Below, piece after piece: positions 28,391 through 37,059 of a stretch of 64,000 nucleotides of DNA (position 1 is its first letter; each line of letters begins with the position of its first letter). The notes beneath the pieces are model-generated. The model did no database searches. It saw only the letters and a list, made by a program, of their open reading frames with translations, and was not told where the DNA came from. The stretch is from Parasphingorhabdus cellanae (GTDB lineage: Bacteria > Pseudomonadota > Alphaproteobacteria > Sphingomonadales > Sphingomonadaceae), in assembly GCF_017498565.1 (NCBI RefSeq), contig NZ_CP071794.1, positions 2,160,001 to 2,224,000 on the forward strand, in the 5' to 3' direction. Both the position numbers and the translations under genes were made by a program.

Positions 28391-28924
28391 ATGGACATCA
28401 CCCAAATTCCTATCGGCGATAACCCGCCGGAAAGCCTCAACGTCATAATCGAAGTTCCCGTAGGCGGCGAACCGGTTAAATATGAATTTGATAAGGCATC
28501 CGGGGCGCTGTTTGTCGACCGCATCCTGCACACGCCAATGCGTTATCCTGCTAACTATGGCTTCATTCCGCATACCTTGTCACCTGACGGTGATCCGTTA
28601 GACGCTCTGGTCGTGGCGCGCTCGCCGTTCATGCCGGGCTGTGTTGTGCGGTGCCGTCCGATTGCGGTGCTCAATCTGGAAGACGAGCATGGCGGCGATG
28701 AAAAGCTGCTCTGCGTTCCGATTGATGCCACATTCCCTTATTATCGCGCCATCGGTGAAGGCGGTGACTTGCCCGAGATCGTGATGCAGCAGGTTGAACA
28801 TTTCTTTACCCATTACAAAGACCTGGAGCCCGAAAAATGGGTCCGTGTCGGCAAATGGGGCGATGCCGAAGAAGCGCGTCAGGTTGTGCTGGACGCGATC
28901 GAGCTGGCCAAAACAAAGAAATGA
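28391..28924 (+). CDS. ppa: Inorganic pyrophosphatase
   Basis: Hydrolyses pyrophosphate to phosphate, driving biosynthetic reactions. The 177-residue class I soluble enzyme shows YEFDKASGALFVDRIL, the YPANYGFIPHT active-site strand, the DGDPLDALV metal-binding Asp cluster and the C-terminal HYKDLEPEKWVRVGKWGD. The length is normal. Its TGA stop overlaps the start of a small lipoprotein gene (ATGA), implying coupled translation. Confidence 0.97.
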   Translation: MDITQIPIGDNPPESLNVIIEVPVGGEPVKYEFDKASGALFVDRILHTPMRYPANYGFIPHTLSPDGDPLDALVVARSPFMPGCVVRCRPIAVLNLEDEHGGDEKLLCVPIDATFPYYRAIGEGGDLPEIVMQQVEHFFTHYKDLEPEKWVRVGKWGDAEEARQVVLDAIELAKTKK

Positions 28925-29235
28925 CCCGGACGCATCTCGTGGCTGGACTGGCTTTGATCGCCAGTCTGGCCGCTTGTGCGACGCCCGAAACCCGCGTGCG
29001 CAACGGGTTGATGAGCGCGGGACTGTCGAAACCGATTGCCAGCTGTATGGCCGACCGTATGGTCGATCGCCTGTCCTACGCGCAAATCGACAAGCTCAGC
29101 CGCCTCGACAAGCTGCGCAAACGCGATCCCGGCGATATCAGCGTCAATGAATTTGTGAAGCGGACCAAGGCGTTGCAGGACCCCGAAATACTGGGCGTCG
29201 TGACGTCATCTGGACTGGTCTGCGCCGTTAAATAA
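28921..29235 (+). CDS. Small lipoprotein coupled to ppa
   Basis: A 104-residue exported protein: signal THLVAGLALIASLAAC with lipobox LAAC (Cys about residue 20), then a small helical domain, VRNGLMSAGLSKPIASCMADRMVDRLSYAQIDKLSRLDKL, with cysteines at SC and near the C-terminus (GLVCAVK). I know similar small sphingomonad proteins only as hypothetical. The ATG overlaps the ppa stop by 4 bp. It converges with the serine hydrolase gene, 15 bp between the stops. Confidence 0.75.
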   Translation: MTRTHLVAGLALIASLAACATPETRVRNGLMSAGLSKPIASCMADRMVDRLSYAQIDKLSRLDKLRKRDPGDISVNEFVKRTKALQDPEILGVVTSSGLVCAVK

Positions 29236-29250
29236 GTCGGCCACGCCGAT

Positions 29251-30375
29251 TCATGGCGCAGCAAATTTTGTGAGGAATTCAGCAACCACCGGACTTTTGT
29301 GAATCTCTGCTGCGGAAAAAGGATTGCCCCACCAGAGATTTTCATTGTTCGCCAACAGGATCAGGGTGAGCCGTTTTTCCGGTATTTTGAGATAGATGGC
29401 CGAATAGCGATCCGGTTCCCAACCCGAGTGCCAATAGAGCCGCTTGTCCTGCCAGTCTTGTGCAAACCATCCCCAACGATAGTCCCCGCGCGGCGGCAGT
29501 TTGTCGTCCGAGAATATCCGCCCCATCCAATCGGCCGAAAGCAGTTTTCCGGCATCCAGCGCGATATCAAACTGAGCAACATGTCGTGCGCTGGCTATGA
29601 TCCCAGCCGCCGCGCGAAAATCATCATCCGAGTGACTGGCTTTTATATCGCGGCCATCCTCCTGAACGGTAAATGGCGGGGCCAATAGCCTTAGCGCCGA
29701 TCCCCCGTCAGGATCATGCCAACCCAGCGCGACATTTTCCATACCCGCCTTCTTCAGGACATTGTCCCGGACAATGGCTCGCAGCGGCCTTCCGCCAGCT
29801 CCCTCTATAGCCCGATCGATACGCGCATAGGTCATCGGATTATAAACGAAGGCCGATCCAGCCGCCCCATTAACCCGCATGTTCAGGCTGTCCAAAAGCG
29901 ATAATTTGCGCTCGCAATCCACCGGTTCGATAGCCGTTCCATCGCTGTCTTTGCCGCCACCGCCAAAGGGAATGCCGGAGGTTGAAAACCATCCGCAAAA
30001 ATCCGCCCAGCGCGGATCGTTAGCCAGCAGCCAATCGAGATAGAGTCCGCCCTTGCCCGCCTCCGCCAAAATCGCGGTAGCAGCAATGGGCTTGGTGACC
30101 GACGCAATCCCGAAAGTCGTGTCCATGGTCGCTGGCACATCGCCTTCATCATCCGATGTTCCCAAAGCCTGTTCCCAGACCACTTCTCCATCTTTGACAA
30201 TCACTGCGGTCAGCGCCCGAATGGATTGCTCTTTACGAAAGTCAGACAGGAAAGAGCCAAATTTTTGATAGCCTTCCATGTCAACCTTCTCCGAAGCCGA
30301 TACTGTATCGCCGAGAGGTAATATGACAGCGATCACGGATATGAAAATACCTCTCAGCAGGCCTTTGCCAGTCAT
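29251..30375 (-). CDS. Serine hydrolase, beta-lactamase/class C PBP family
   Basis: A 374-residue exported protein (signal up to about residue 27, VSAS). Class C landmarks are present: nucleophile motif SVTK (S92, K95), a Tyr motif VYNPMTY around residue 190, and HSG in LYWHSGWEP replacing KTG. That pattern is usual for esterase or D-aminopeptidase-like members rather than true beta-lactamases. Start ATG 30375 is preceded by AGAGG; an earlier ATG at 30450 would mask the signal peptide. Two cysteines in ADFCGWF and PVDCERK could form a disulfide. Confidence 0.87.
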   Translation of the reverse strand: MTGKGLLRGIFISVIAVILPLGDTVSASEKVDMEGYQKFGSFLSDFRKEQSIRALTAVIVKDGEVVWEQALGTSDDEGDVPATMDTTFGIASVTKPIAATAILAEAGKGGLYLDWLLANDPRWADFCGWFSTSGIPFGGGGKDSDGTAIEPVDCERKLSLLDSLNMRVNGAAGSAFVYNPMTYARIDRAIEGAGGRPLRAIVRDNVLKKAGMENVALGWHDPDGGSALRLLAPPFTVQEDGRDIKASHSDDDFRAAAGIIASARHVAQFDIALDAGKLLSADWMGRIFSDDKLPPRGDYRWGWFAQDWQDKRLYWHSGWEPDRYSAIYLKIPEKRLTLILLANNENLWWGNPFSAAEIHKSPVVAEFLTKFAAP

Positions 30376-30549
30376 CGCATATCCTCTTTCGCCAATGGGG
30401 GATTGAAAATCATGAGAAGCGCATAATTGCACAGCTATACAGAGAAGCAATAAATATCATAAATCGGGGTGGAAATCGGCCCCTGACTGTGCTTTAGCCC
30501 TCCGCAAGACTCGCTAAACGAACATATAAGAAAGGCGCTGCACCGTCCC

Positions 30550-31749
30550 ATGAACATCCATGAATATCAGGCCAAAGAACAACTCGCCAAATATGGCATC
30601 GGCATTCCTGCGGGCCACGCAGCTCTGACCGTTGACGAAGCTGTCGAAGCGGCAGAAAAATTGCCCGGACCGCTTTACGTGGTGAAGGCACAGATTCATG
30701 CCGGTGGTCGCGGCAAGGGCAAGTTCAAGGAATTGGGGCCAGATGCCAGCGGCGGTGTACGGCTGTCCAAATCCGTCGACGCGGTGCGCGACAATGCCAC
30801 TGAAATGCTCGGCAATACGCTGGTCACCATCCAGACCGGCGATGAAGGCAAGCAGGTTAACCGGCTTTATGTCACCGATGGCGTCGACATTGCCGAAGAA
30901 TATTATCTTTCCATGCTGGTCGACCGGGCAACCGGCCGGATCGCGATGATCGTCTCCACCGAGGGCGGCATGGACATTGAAGATGTCGCGCATAACACGC
31001 CGGAAAAGATCAAGACGATCACGATTGATCCCGCGCAGGGCTTTATGCCGCATCATGGCCGGTCGATGGCTTTTGCGCTCGGTCTTTCGGGTGATCTGAA
31101 CAAGCAGGCGCAGAAGCTCGGCAAACAGCTTTATACCGCGTTTACTGACATGGACTGCGAGATGCTGGAAATTAACCCGCTCGTGGAAACCAAAGATGCG
31201 CAACTGCTGGTGCTCGATACGAAAATGAGCTTCGACGGCAACGCCCTGATGCGTCACCCCAACCTGATGGAACTGCGCGACGTGACCGAGGAAGATCCGG
31301 CGGAAGTCGAAGCTTCCAAATATGACCTCGCCTACATTAAACTGGACGGCAATATTGGCTGCATGGTCAATGGTGCTGGTCTTGCGATGGCGACGATGGA
31401 TATCATCAAGCTCAATGGCGCCTTCCCGGCCAATTTCCTCGACGTGGGCGGCGGCGCGACCACCGAAAAAGTAACCGCAGCCTTCAAGATCATCCTCGCA
31501 GATCCGGCTGTAGAAGGCATTTTGGTCAATATTTTCGGCGGCATCATGAAATGCGACATCATCGCCGAAGGCATTGTTACCGCAGCCAAGGAAGTCGATC
31601 TTTCGGTTCCCCTCGTGGTCCGGCTCGAAGGTACCAACGTCGCCAAGGGTAAGGAAATTTTGGCGAACAGCGGTCTGCCGATCGTTTCTGCTGATGACCT
31701 CGGCGATGCTGCTAAGAAAATTGTTGCGCAAGTGAAAGACGCTGCCTGA
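30550..31749 (+). CDS. sucC: Succinyl-CoA synthetase (ADP-forming) beta subunit
   Basis: Forms succinate and ATP from succinyl-CoA in the TCA cycle, together with an alpha subunit (SucD) not found in this window. The 399-residue product has the ATP-grasp start [33 protein letters not shown], the metal/nucleotide site LEINPLVET and the C-terminal CoA-ligase domain with [11 protein letters not shown] and [15 protein letters not shown]. The split from sucD is noteworthy but seen in some sphingomonads. Confidence 0.97.
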   Translation: MNIHEYQAKEQLAKYGIGIPAGHAALTVDEAVEAAEKLPGPLYVVKAQIHAGGRGKGKFKELGPDASGGVRLSKSVDAVRDNATEMLGNTLVTIQTGDEGKQVNRLYVTDGVDIAEEYYLSMLVDRATGRIAMIVSTEGGMDIEDVAHNTPEKIKTITIDPAQGFMPHHGRSMAFALGLSGDLNKQAQKLGKQLYTAFTDMDCEMLEINPLVETKDAQLLVLDTKMSFDGNALMRHPNLMELRDVTEEDPAEVEASKYDLAYIKLDGNIGCMVNGAGLAMATMDIIKLNGAFPANFLDVGGGATTEKVTAAFKIILADPAVEGILVNIFGGIMKCDIIAEGIVTAAKEVDLSVPLVVRLEGTNVAKGKEILANSGLPIVSADDLGDAAKKIVAQVKDAA

Positions 31750-31752
31750 AAC

Positions 31753-31783
31753 GCTGCATAGGCACAAAGTACAGCTATGCAGC
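31753..31783. other. Hairpin after sucC
   Basis: GCTGCATA (31753-31760) pairs perfectly with TATGCAGC (31776-31783) across a 15-nt loop, just after the sucC stop. There is no T-tract, so it is more likely an RNA-stabilising or attenuating stem than a classical terminator. Confidence 0.45.
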
Positions 31784-31822
31784 GCGTGTCTGATCACGCA
31801 TGCTGCGCCGCAACATCGATAT

Positions 31823-31851
31823 TTGACGTTTACGTGAACGTAAGCTAAAGC
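31823..31851 (+). promoter_or_regulatory. etfBA promoter with LiuR-like palindrome
   Basis: TTGACG (31823-31828), a 17-bp spacer and TAAAGC (31846-31851). Inside the spacer is a perfect palindrome TTACGT-GA-ACGTAA (31830-31843). MerR-family LiuR sites of the TTTACGTnnACGTAAA kind regulate branched-chain amino acid and ETF genes in proteobacteria, and MerR proteins bind spacers. The regulator assignment is an inference. Confidence 0.5.
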
Positions 31852-31881
31852 GTTCGCGGAAATATAAAGAAGGAAACAGCA

Positions 31882-32628
31882 ATGAAAATCCTGGTGCCCG
31901 TCAAACGGGTCATAGACTATAACGTAAAACCGCGGGTCAAATCCGATGGCAGCGGCGTGGATCTCGCCAATGTCAAAATGTCGATGAATCCGTTCGACGA
32001 AATTTCTGTCGAAGAAGCGATTCGCCTCAAAGAAGCAGGCAAGGCAGAAGAAATCGTCGCCGTTTCGGTTGGCCCACAAAAGGCGCAAGAAACCCTGCGC
32101 ACCGCTCTCGCCATGGGCGCAGACCGCGCTATCCTGGTGATGACCGACGAAGAGGTCGAGCCGCTGGGCGTTGCCAAGATTCTCGCGAAAATCGTGGAAG
32201 AAGAGCAGCCGAAAATGGTCATCACCGGCAAACAGGCGATTGATGACGACTCAAACCAGACCGGCCAGATGCTCGCAGCCTTGCTCGGCTGGGGTCAGGG
32301 CACATTCGCCAACACCGTCACTGTTGATGGCGACAGTGTCGACGTGAAACGCGAAATTGATGGCGGCTTGCAGACGGTCAAGCTCAACTTGCCTGCCGTG
32401 GTCACCACCGACCTGCGCCTTAACGAGCCGCGCTACGCGTCGCTACCCAACATCATGAAGGCGAAGAAAAAGCCGCTCGATGAGAAAACGCCCGCCGATT
32501 ACGGCGTCGACATTTCTCCGCGCCTCACCACCACCAATGTTTCCGAACCGCCTGTCCGTCAGGCCGGTGAGAAGGTCGAAGATGTGGATGCGCTGGTCGC
32601 CAAACTCAAAGCTGTAGGAGCGATCTAG
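31882..32628 (+). CDS. etfB: Electron transfer flavoprotein beta subunit
   Basis: With EtfA forms the FAD/AMP heterodimer that carries electrons from acyl-CoA dehydrogenases to ETF-ubiquinone oxidoreductase. The 248-residue product has [20 protein letters not shown], the [16 protein letters not shown] helix, and the ETF-beta signature near [37 protein letters not shown] precedes the ATG. A palindromic repeat separates it from etfA. Confidence 0.97.
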   Translation: MKILVPVKRVIDYNVKPRVKSDGSGVDLANVKMSMNPFDEISVEEAIRLKEAGKAEEIVAVSVGPQKAQETLRTALAMGADRAILVMTDEEVEPLGVAKILAKIVEEEQPKMVITGKQAIDDDSNQTGQMLAALLGWGQGTFANTVTVDGDSVDVKREIDGGLQTVKLNLPAVVTTDLRLNEPRYASLPNIMKAKKKPLDEKTPADYGVDISPRLTTTNVSEPPVRQAGEKVEDVDALVAKLKAVGAI

Positions 32629-32646
32629 CGGCGAATAACCCACTTC

Positions 32647-32708
32647 CGCTCATGCTGAGCTTGTCGAAGCATGGTGGCAAACACCCTTCGACAGGCTCAG
32701 GATGAGCG
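32647..32708. repeat. Palindromic repeat between etfB and etfA (family B)
   Basis: Arms 32647-32672 and 32683-32708 pair imperfectly (CGCTCATGCTGAGCTTGTCG against CGCTCATCCTGAGCCTGTCG), with a 10-nt loop. CCTGAGCCTGTCGAAGG-type palindromes are widely scattered in sphingomonad intergenic DNA. Here it sits inside an operon, between coupled subunit genes. Confidence 0.75.
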
Positions 32709-32743
32709 CAGCGGGGGGTAAAAAGGATCTAAGGAGTTCAAAC

Positions 32744-33673
32744 ATGAAAACTCTCGTACTCGTAGAACATGACAATAGCGAAATGAAAGACGCGACGCTG
32801 GCCGTTGTCACCGCCGCATCGCAACTGGGCGAAGTCCATGCGCTGGTCGCCGGGTCCGGCTGTGCCAGTGTTGGTGAGCAAGCAGCCAAGGTTGCCGGTG
32901 TCAGCACCGTGCATGTCGCCGACGATGCCGCGCTGGCCAATCAATTGGCCGAAAATGTTGCGCCACTAGTCGCCAGCTTGATGGACAGCCATGACGCTTT
33001 CCTCGCGCCCGCCACCACCACCGGCAAGAATATCGCACCGCGCGTTGCTGCTCTGCTCGACGTGATGCAGATTTCCGACATTCTCTCGATCGAAAGCGAA
33101 GACACGTTCACGCGCCCGATTTATGCGGGCAACGCGATTGCGACCGTTAAATCGAGCGATGCCAAGAAAGTGATCACCGTGCGCGGTACGGCTTTTGACA
33201 AGGCCGCCACCGAAGGCGGCTCCGCATCCATCGAAGGCGTCACCGGCGCCGGCGAATCCGGGCTTTCATCATTTGTGAGCGAAGAAATCGCCAAGTCCGA
33301 GCGTCCAGAACTGACCTCCGCCAAGATCATCGTATCGGGCGGCCGTGCCTTGGGCTCTGCCGAAAAATTCGAAGAAGTCATCACGCCGCTTGCCGACAAG
33401 CTCGGCGCCGGCATCGGTGCGTCCCGTGCTGCGGTCGATGCGGGCTATGTTCCCAACGATTATCAGGTCGGCCAGACCGGCAAGATCGTTGCTCCAGAAG
33501 TCTATATCGCCATCGGCATTTCCGGCGCGATCCAGCATCTCGCGGGCATGAAAGACTCCAAAACGATCGTCGCGATCAACAAGGACGAAGACGCACCGAT
33601 TTTTCAGGTGGCCGATATCGGACTGGTTGCGGATCTGTTTAACGCCGTACCGGAGTTGACCGAGAAGGTTTAA
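32744..33673 (+). CDS. etfA: Electron transfer flavoprotein alpha subunit
   Basis: The FAD-binding partner of EtfB. The 309-residue product has an N-terminal domain ([19 protein letters not shown]) and the C-terminal FAD domain with [61 protein letters not shown] and [27 protein letters not shown] before ATG 32744 fixes the start; an upstream ATG at 32702 lies in the palindromic repeat. A terminator follows 46 bp after the stop. Confidence 0.97.
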   Translation: MKTLVLVEHDNSEMKDATLAVVTAASQLGEVHALVAGSGCASVGEQAAKVAGVSTVHVADDAALANQLAENVAPLVASLMDSHDAFLAPATTTGKNIAPRVAALLDVMQISDILSIESEDTFTRPIYAGNAIATVKSSDAKKVITVRGTAFDKAATEGGSASIEGVTGAGESGLSSFVSEEIAKSERPELTSAKIIVSGGRALGSAEKFEEVITPLADKLGAGIGASRAAVDAGYVPNDYQVGQTGKIVAPEVYIAIGISGAIQHLAGMKDSKTIVAINKDEDAPIFQVADIGLVADLFNAVPELTEKV

Positions 33674-33719
33674 GCGTTTCGATAAATGGGATATTTTTAT
33701 CCCGTTTGACAGTTTCAGA

Positions 33720-33747
33720 CCCCGGCGTGAAAGCGTCGGGGTTTTTT
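33720..33747 (+). terminator. Rho-independent terminator of etfBA
   Basis: CCCCGGCG (33720-33727) pairs with CGTCGGGG (ending at 33741), with one G-U pair, followed by six T residues (33742-33747). Confidence 0.85.
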
Positions 33748-33771
33748 GTTGCTTTATGAATAAACCAAGTA

Positions 33772-33799
33772 TTGCAATAAGCTCATCATGGAATATTGT
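33772..33799 (+). promoter_or_regulatory. Possible leaderless promoter of the first TonB-C-like gene
   Basis: TTGCAA (33772-33777), a 16-bp spacer and TATTGT (33794-33799). A start 7 nt beyond falls on ATG 33806, and there is no Shine-Dalgarno sequence before that ATG. Confidence 0.4.
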
Positions 33800-33805
33800 A
33801 CCATC

Positions 33806-34717
33806 ATGAATAAATTATTCTGCTTTATTGCTTCAATTATTGCGGGTGGCATTCTATTGAGCCAGCCTGTAGCTGCAAAGAAACAACCTCTGGTGCTCAA
33901 ACCAAGTTCCAAATGGATTGCTAGCTATGACGACGATAGCTGCCGATTAATCCGTCAATTTGGCACTGCGGAGCAAAGCGCAACTGCTATTTTCAGCCGA
34001 TTCGGTCCAGGCGATAGATTTCAACTCACGTTAGCGGGCGAACCTTTCAAATTGCGCAGCAGTTCACGTCCAGCACGATTACAATTTGGCCCAACGGAAG
34101 AAGTACAGGAGATTAGTTTCTTCGTAGGTAGTCTTGGTGAGGATATACCCGCGTTGATCTTCTCAGGCGGAATGCGGATAGCGGCAAACAGTGAAGCCGA
34201 AACGAAGGCTTTGAAAACATGGAATAAGAACTATGCCTTTAAGTTCGAGCCTATTAGCGCTGAACGTCAAGCGGCAGTAACTCAGCTTTCGATTGGGCGT
34301 CCGTTGCGACAGTCTGTTATACTTGAGGTAGGTTCGATGGAAAAACCATTTTCTGCGTTATCAACTTGTATTGACGAATTACAAACTCATTGGGGTATTG
34401 ATGTCACAAAACACAAAAACCTGACTAGAGTAGCCCAGCCCGACGGCAATCCAGGTAGCTGGGTGAATGCAAATGACTATCCTACCGATATGTTGCGCCG
34501 CGGGCAGCCTGCTGTCGTCCAGTTTCGCTTGAGCATTGATGATACCGGCCAGATCACTGGATGCCATATCCAAAAGACGACTCGGCCAAAAGCATTTGAT
34601 GACGCGGTATGCAAATCGTTGTTGAAACGGGCCAGGTTTCTGCCCGCCCTTGATACAGAAGGTAAGCCGATTGCGTCATACTGGCAAAGCACGGTGCGGT
34701 TTCAGATTCCAAGATAG
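33806..34717 (+). CDS. Exported protein with TonB C-terminal-like domain (copy 1)
   Basis: A 303-residue exported protein (signal KLFCFIASIIAGGILLSQPVAA). The N-terminal two-thirds (KPSSKWIASYDDDSCRLIRQFG ...) is shared in outline with the gene at 35850. The C-terminal 80 residues resemble the TonB_C fold: VVQFRLSIDDTGQITGCHIQKTT ... FDDAVCKSLLKRARFLPALDTEGKPIASYW, with two cysteines that could bond. It lacks the cytoplasmic start, membrane anchor and Pro-rich spacer of true TonB, so it is more likely a periplasmic protein using the fold. It is more AT-rich than its neighbours. Confidence 0.75.
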   Translation: MNKLFCFIASIIAGGILLSQPVAAKKQPLVLKPSSKWIASYDDDSCRLIRQFGTAEQSATAIFSRFGPGDRFQLTLAGEPFKLRSSSRPARLQFGPTEEVQEISFFVGSLGEDIPALIFSGGMRIAANSEAETKALKTWNKNYAFKFEPISAERQAAVTQLSIGRPLRQSVILEVGSMEKPFSALSTCIDELQTHWGIDVTKHKNLTRVAQPDGNPGSWVNANDYPTDMLRRGQPAVVQFRLSIDDTGQITGCHIQKTTRPKAFDDAVCKSLLKRARFLPALDTEGKPIASYWQSTVRFQIPR

Positions 34718-34768
34718 TCTCAGACCCAGCGTCTTTTTTCTGAAACCTGGCGCTGATATGACGCTTTC

Positions 34769-35782
34769 ATGACGGCTCAGAAATCCCCCAAAACCAAACC
34801 CGACAAACGCGAGGTGCTTGCGCAGGCATTGCTAGACGGGACACCTTTGACCGAACTGCCCGCTCGCTTTATCGCCGCCGGCTATAGCGAAAAGGCCGCC
34901 GCCTATGAGGCCGGGCGGGCGATGAAGGATCCGCTTTTCAACGCGGGCAAGCGGGTCAGTAACCGGCTGCAAAAAAGCCACTGGACCCTGGACAATTATC
35001 GCCGCCTGCATCGGGCTGACGCTGGCGATGGAGCGGAAATTCCTGTCGTCCAAACAATCGAACCGGATGCGTTTTTCCGCGACTATCATCATCGCAATCT
35101 GCCGGTGAAACTGACCGGGCTGGTCGACCACTGGCCGGCGATGCAGCGCTGGACGCTCGATTATCTGGCCGACAAAATCGGTGATGCAACTGTCGAGCTG
35201 CAGGGCCAGCGGCAATCGCGCGACGATTATGAAATGGCCAAAGACAACCACAAGCGCCAAGTGCCGTTCAGCGAATTTATCGCCCTGCTCCGCCAGACCG
35301 ATAGCAGCAATGATTTCTACATCACCGCCTATAATGACACGGTCAACAAACAGGCGATGGCCCCACTATGGGAGGATGTGGGCGATATTTCACTGCTCCA
35401 ATCGAGCGGCGGGAATGACGGCTTTTTCTGGATGGGGCCAAAGGGTACCATCACACCGTTCCACCATGATCTGACCAACAATCTGCTGCTGCAGATTTCG
35501 GGGCGCAAGCGTGTCACCATGGTCGCCGCCTATGATACAGCCCATATGCGCAACCACCTGCACTGCTTTAGCGAATGGACCTCGCCAGATGACATCCGCG
35601 CGCTGGGCGAGGCGGCGCCAAAGCTATGGCAATGCGATATCGGGCCGGGCGAGGCTGTGTTCCTGCCCGTCGGCTGGTGGCACCATGTCGAGGCGCTGGA
35701 CCATACTGTTGGTATGTCGTTTACGAACTTTCCGGTCGATAATGACTTTTATTCGGATTATCCGAGCGAAGTGGAATTTTGA
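34769..35782 (+). CDS. Cupin_8 / JmjC-like 2-oxoglutarate oxygenase candidate
   Basis: A 337-residue cytoplasmic protein. After an N-terminal helical region (about 1-85), it has a cupin_8/JmjC domain: DAFFRDYHHRNLPVKLTGLVDHWPA, the iron-binding HxD in FHHDLTNNLLLQISGRKRV (about residues 231-233) and the distal His in PVGWWHHVEALD. Many such proteins are Fe(II)/2-oxoglutarate hydroxylases of proteins or small molecules, and a few have lost activity; the triad is intact here. It lies between two related TonB-C-like genes, 51 bp after the first. Confidence 0.85.
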   Translation: MTAQKSPKTKPDKREVLAQALLDGTPLTELPARFIAAGYSEKAAAYEAGRAMKDPLFNAGKRVSNRLQKSHWTLDNYRRLHRADAGDGAEIPVVQTIEPDAFFRDYHHRNLPVKLTGLVDHWPAMQRWTLDYLADKIGDATVELQGQRQSRDDYEMAKDNHKRQVPFSEFIALLRQTDSSNDFYITAYNDTVNKQAMAPLWEDVGDISLLQSSGGNDGFFWMGPKGTITPFHHDLTNNLLLQISGRKRVTMVAAYDTAHMRNHLHCFSEWTSPDDIRALGEAAPKLWQCDIGPGEAVFLPVGWWHHVEALDHTVGMSFTNFPVDNDFYSDYPSEVEF

Positions 35783-35849
35783 GGTCATTGTCCGTTTTTG
35801 TCTAGTCATCACTATTTTGCTGATCGCTGACACCCCCTAGATTGACCGG

Positions 35850-36680
35850 ATGAGGAAAATGATTCTGTCCGCTCTTCTTGTTTTCAATCTACCGGCATGC
35901 GCTCAGGTTCAAGATGCGGAAACGCCTTATCAACCGTCGACTGAATGGGAGATAGGTTTGACGGAAGCATCCTGTGAGCTGGTTCAGGAGTTTGGTGACG
36001 GCGATGACAAGCTAATTTTCAAAATTGTACAAGGTGTGAATTTTCACAAAGCGGACTTGCTGCTGTCCGCTGACTGGCTGGCTAAGCTATCTGGGTCCGG
36101 GCTTATACACGCGAAATTGCAATCGGCCGATAAACGAGTTGCACTCAATGTCACCTCACGGAATAGCCCCGATAAAGGGCAATCGTTTTGGCGCCTGCAT
36201 CGGATGGACATCAACGTTCTGGACAATGCTGCTCCCACTGATATCCTGACGATCCGCGAGAATAACAATTCCACGGTGTCGTTGCAGCTTGAAGGCTTGC
36301 CGGAAGCTCTAGAAGGGCTGAAGTCTTGTCAGCGTCAGCTAAGCCAAAAATTTGGTATTGGCCTCGAAGCAGCCACCAGAATATCGGCATTGCCACAACC
36401 TCGGGGCTATCCGGCCAATTGGACAAGACCGGATGACTATTCTCCCGATGAATTTGAAAAACTTCGCAAAGGCAAGACTGTTTTCCGAGTGCAGGTTGGA
36501 CCAAATGGCAGAGCTACTGAATGTACTATTCTTGCAAGCAGCGGCAGCGCGGATTTGGATGAGAAAGTTTGCTTGAACCTGAAAAGGAGATCACGATTCA
36601 GGCCGGCGACCGACGATGCCGGCAATCCAATAGCCGGGCATTGGACCTCTGATTCCCACTGGCAGATACCGAGAGAGTAA
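35850..36680 (+). CDS. Exported protein with TonB C-terminal-like domain (copy 2)
   Basis: A 276-residue exported protein (signal MRKMILSALLVFNLPACAQ, possibly a lipoprotein with LPAC). Its layout copies the gene at 33806: TEWEIGLTEASCELVQEFG parallels SKWIASYDDDSCRLIRQFG, and the C-terminal FRVQVGPNGRATECTILASSGS ... LDEKVCLNLKRRSRFRPATDDAGNPIAGHW matches residue by residue in spacing, including both cysteines. It ends 16 bp from the convergent sufA. There is no Shine-Dalgarno sequence at a good distance from ATG 35850; a weak TAGATT -10 would again place the transcript start on the ATG. Confidence 0.72.
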   Translation: MRKMILSALLVFNLPACAQVQDAETPYQPSTEWEIGLTEASCELVQEFGDGDDKLIFKIVQGVNFHKADLLLSADWLAKLSGSGLIHAKLQSADKRVALNVTSRNSPDKGQSFWRLHRMDINVLDNAAPTDILTIRENNNSTVSLQLEGLPEALEGLKSCQRQLSQKFGIGLEAATRISALPQPRGYPANWTRPDDYSPDEFEKLRKGKTVFRVQVGPNGRATECTILASSGSADLDEKVCLNLKRRSRFRPATDDAGNPIAGHWTSDSHWQIPRE

Positions 36681-36696
36681 AACTTGAAGGGCCGGG

Positions 36697-37059
36697 CTAA
36701 ACCGTAAAGCTCTCCCCGCAGCCGCAATCGCCTTTGCTATTGGGATTGTTGAACACAAAGCCTGCCGTGAAATCATCTTCCTGCCAGTCCATGGTGGACC
36801 CGATCAGATAAAGCACACTCGGCCCATCCACGTAAAATACGCCGCCGGGGGTCACGATCTTTTCGTCAAACTTCACTTCCTCGGTGACGTAATCGACCGA
36901 ATAGGCGAGGCCTGAGCAGCCTCTACGCGGGGTGGACAGTTTCACGCCAATCACATCTTCCGGCGCTTTGGCCATCAGGTCGGCGATGCGCTGTTCCGCC
37001 GCTGGCGTCAGGATGATCGCTGCGGGAATTTCGCGCGTTTTGGTTTTTACTTCGGTCAT
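36697..37059 (-). CDS. sufA: Fe-S carrier protein SufA/ErpA type
   Basis: An A-type scaffold that receives and delivers Fe-S clusters. The 120-residue product has the three invariant cysteines: C48 in RRGCSGLAY and C112/C114 in GDCGCGESF. The fold segments VIGVKLSTPRRGCSG and FYVDGPSVLYLIGSTMDW are typical. It is the last gene of the suf operon, and its ATG overlaps the stop of the GNAT gene by 4 bp. It converges with the TonB-C-like gene. Confidence 0.93.
   Translation of the reverse strand: MTEVKTKTREIPAAIILTPAAEQRIADLMAKAPEDVIGVKLSTPRRGCSGLAYSVDYVTEEVKFDEKIVTPGGVFYVDGPSVLYLIGSTMDWQEDDFTAGFVFNNPNSKGDCGCGESFTV

Noticed and set aside
30514..32088. A 524-codon open frame on the minus strand across sucC and the start of etfB
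   Set aside because: It is antisense to two clearly recognised genes with strong codon structure, has no recognisable domain and is explained by GC-biased third positions.
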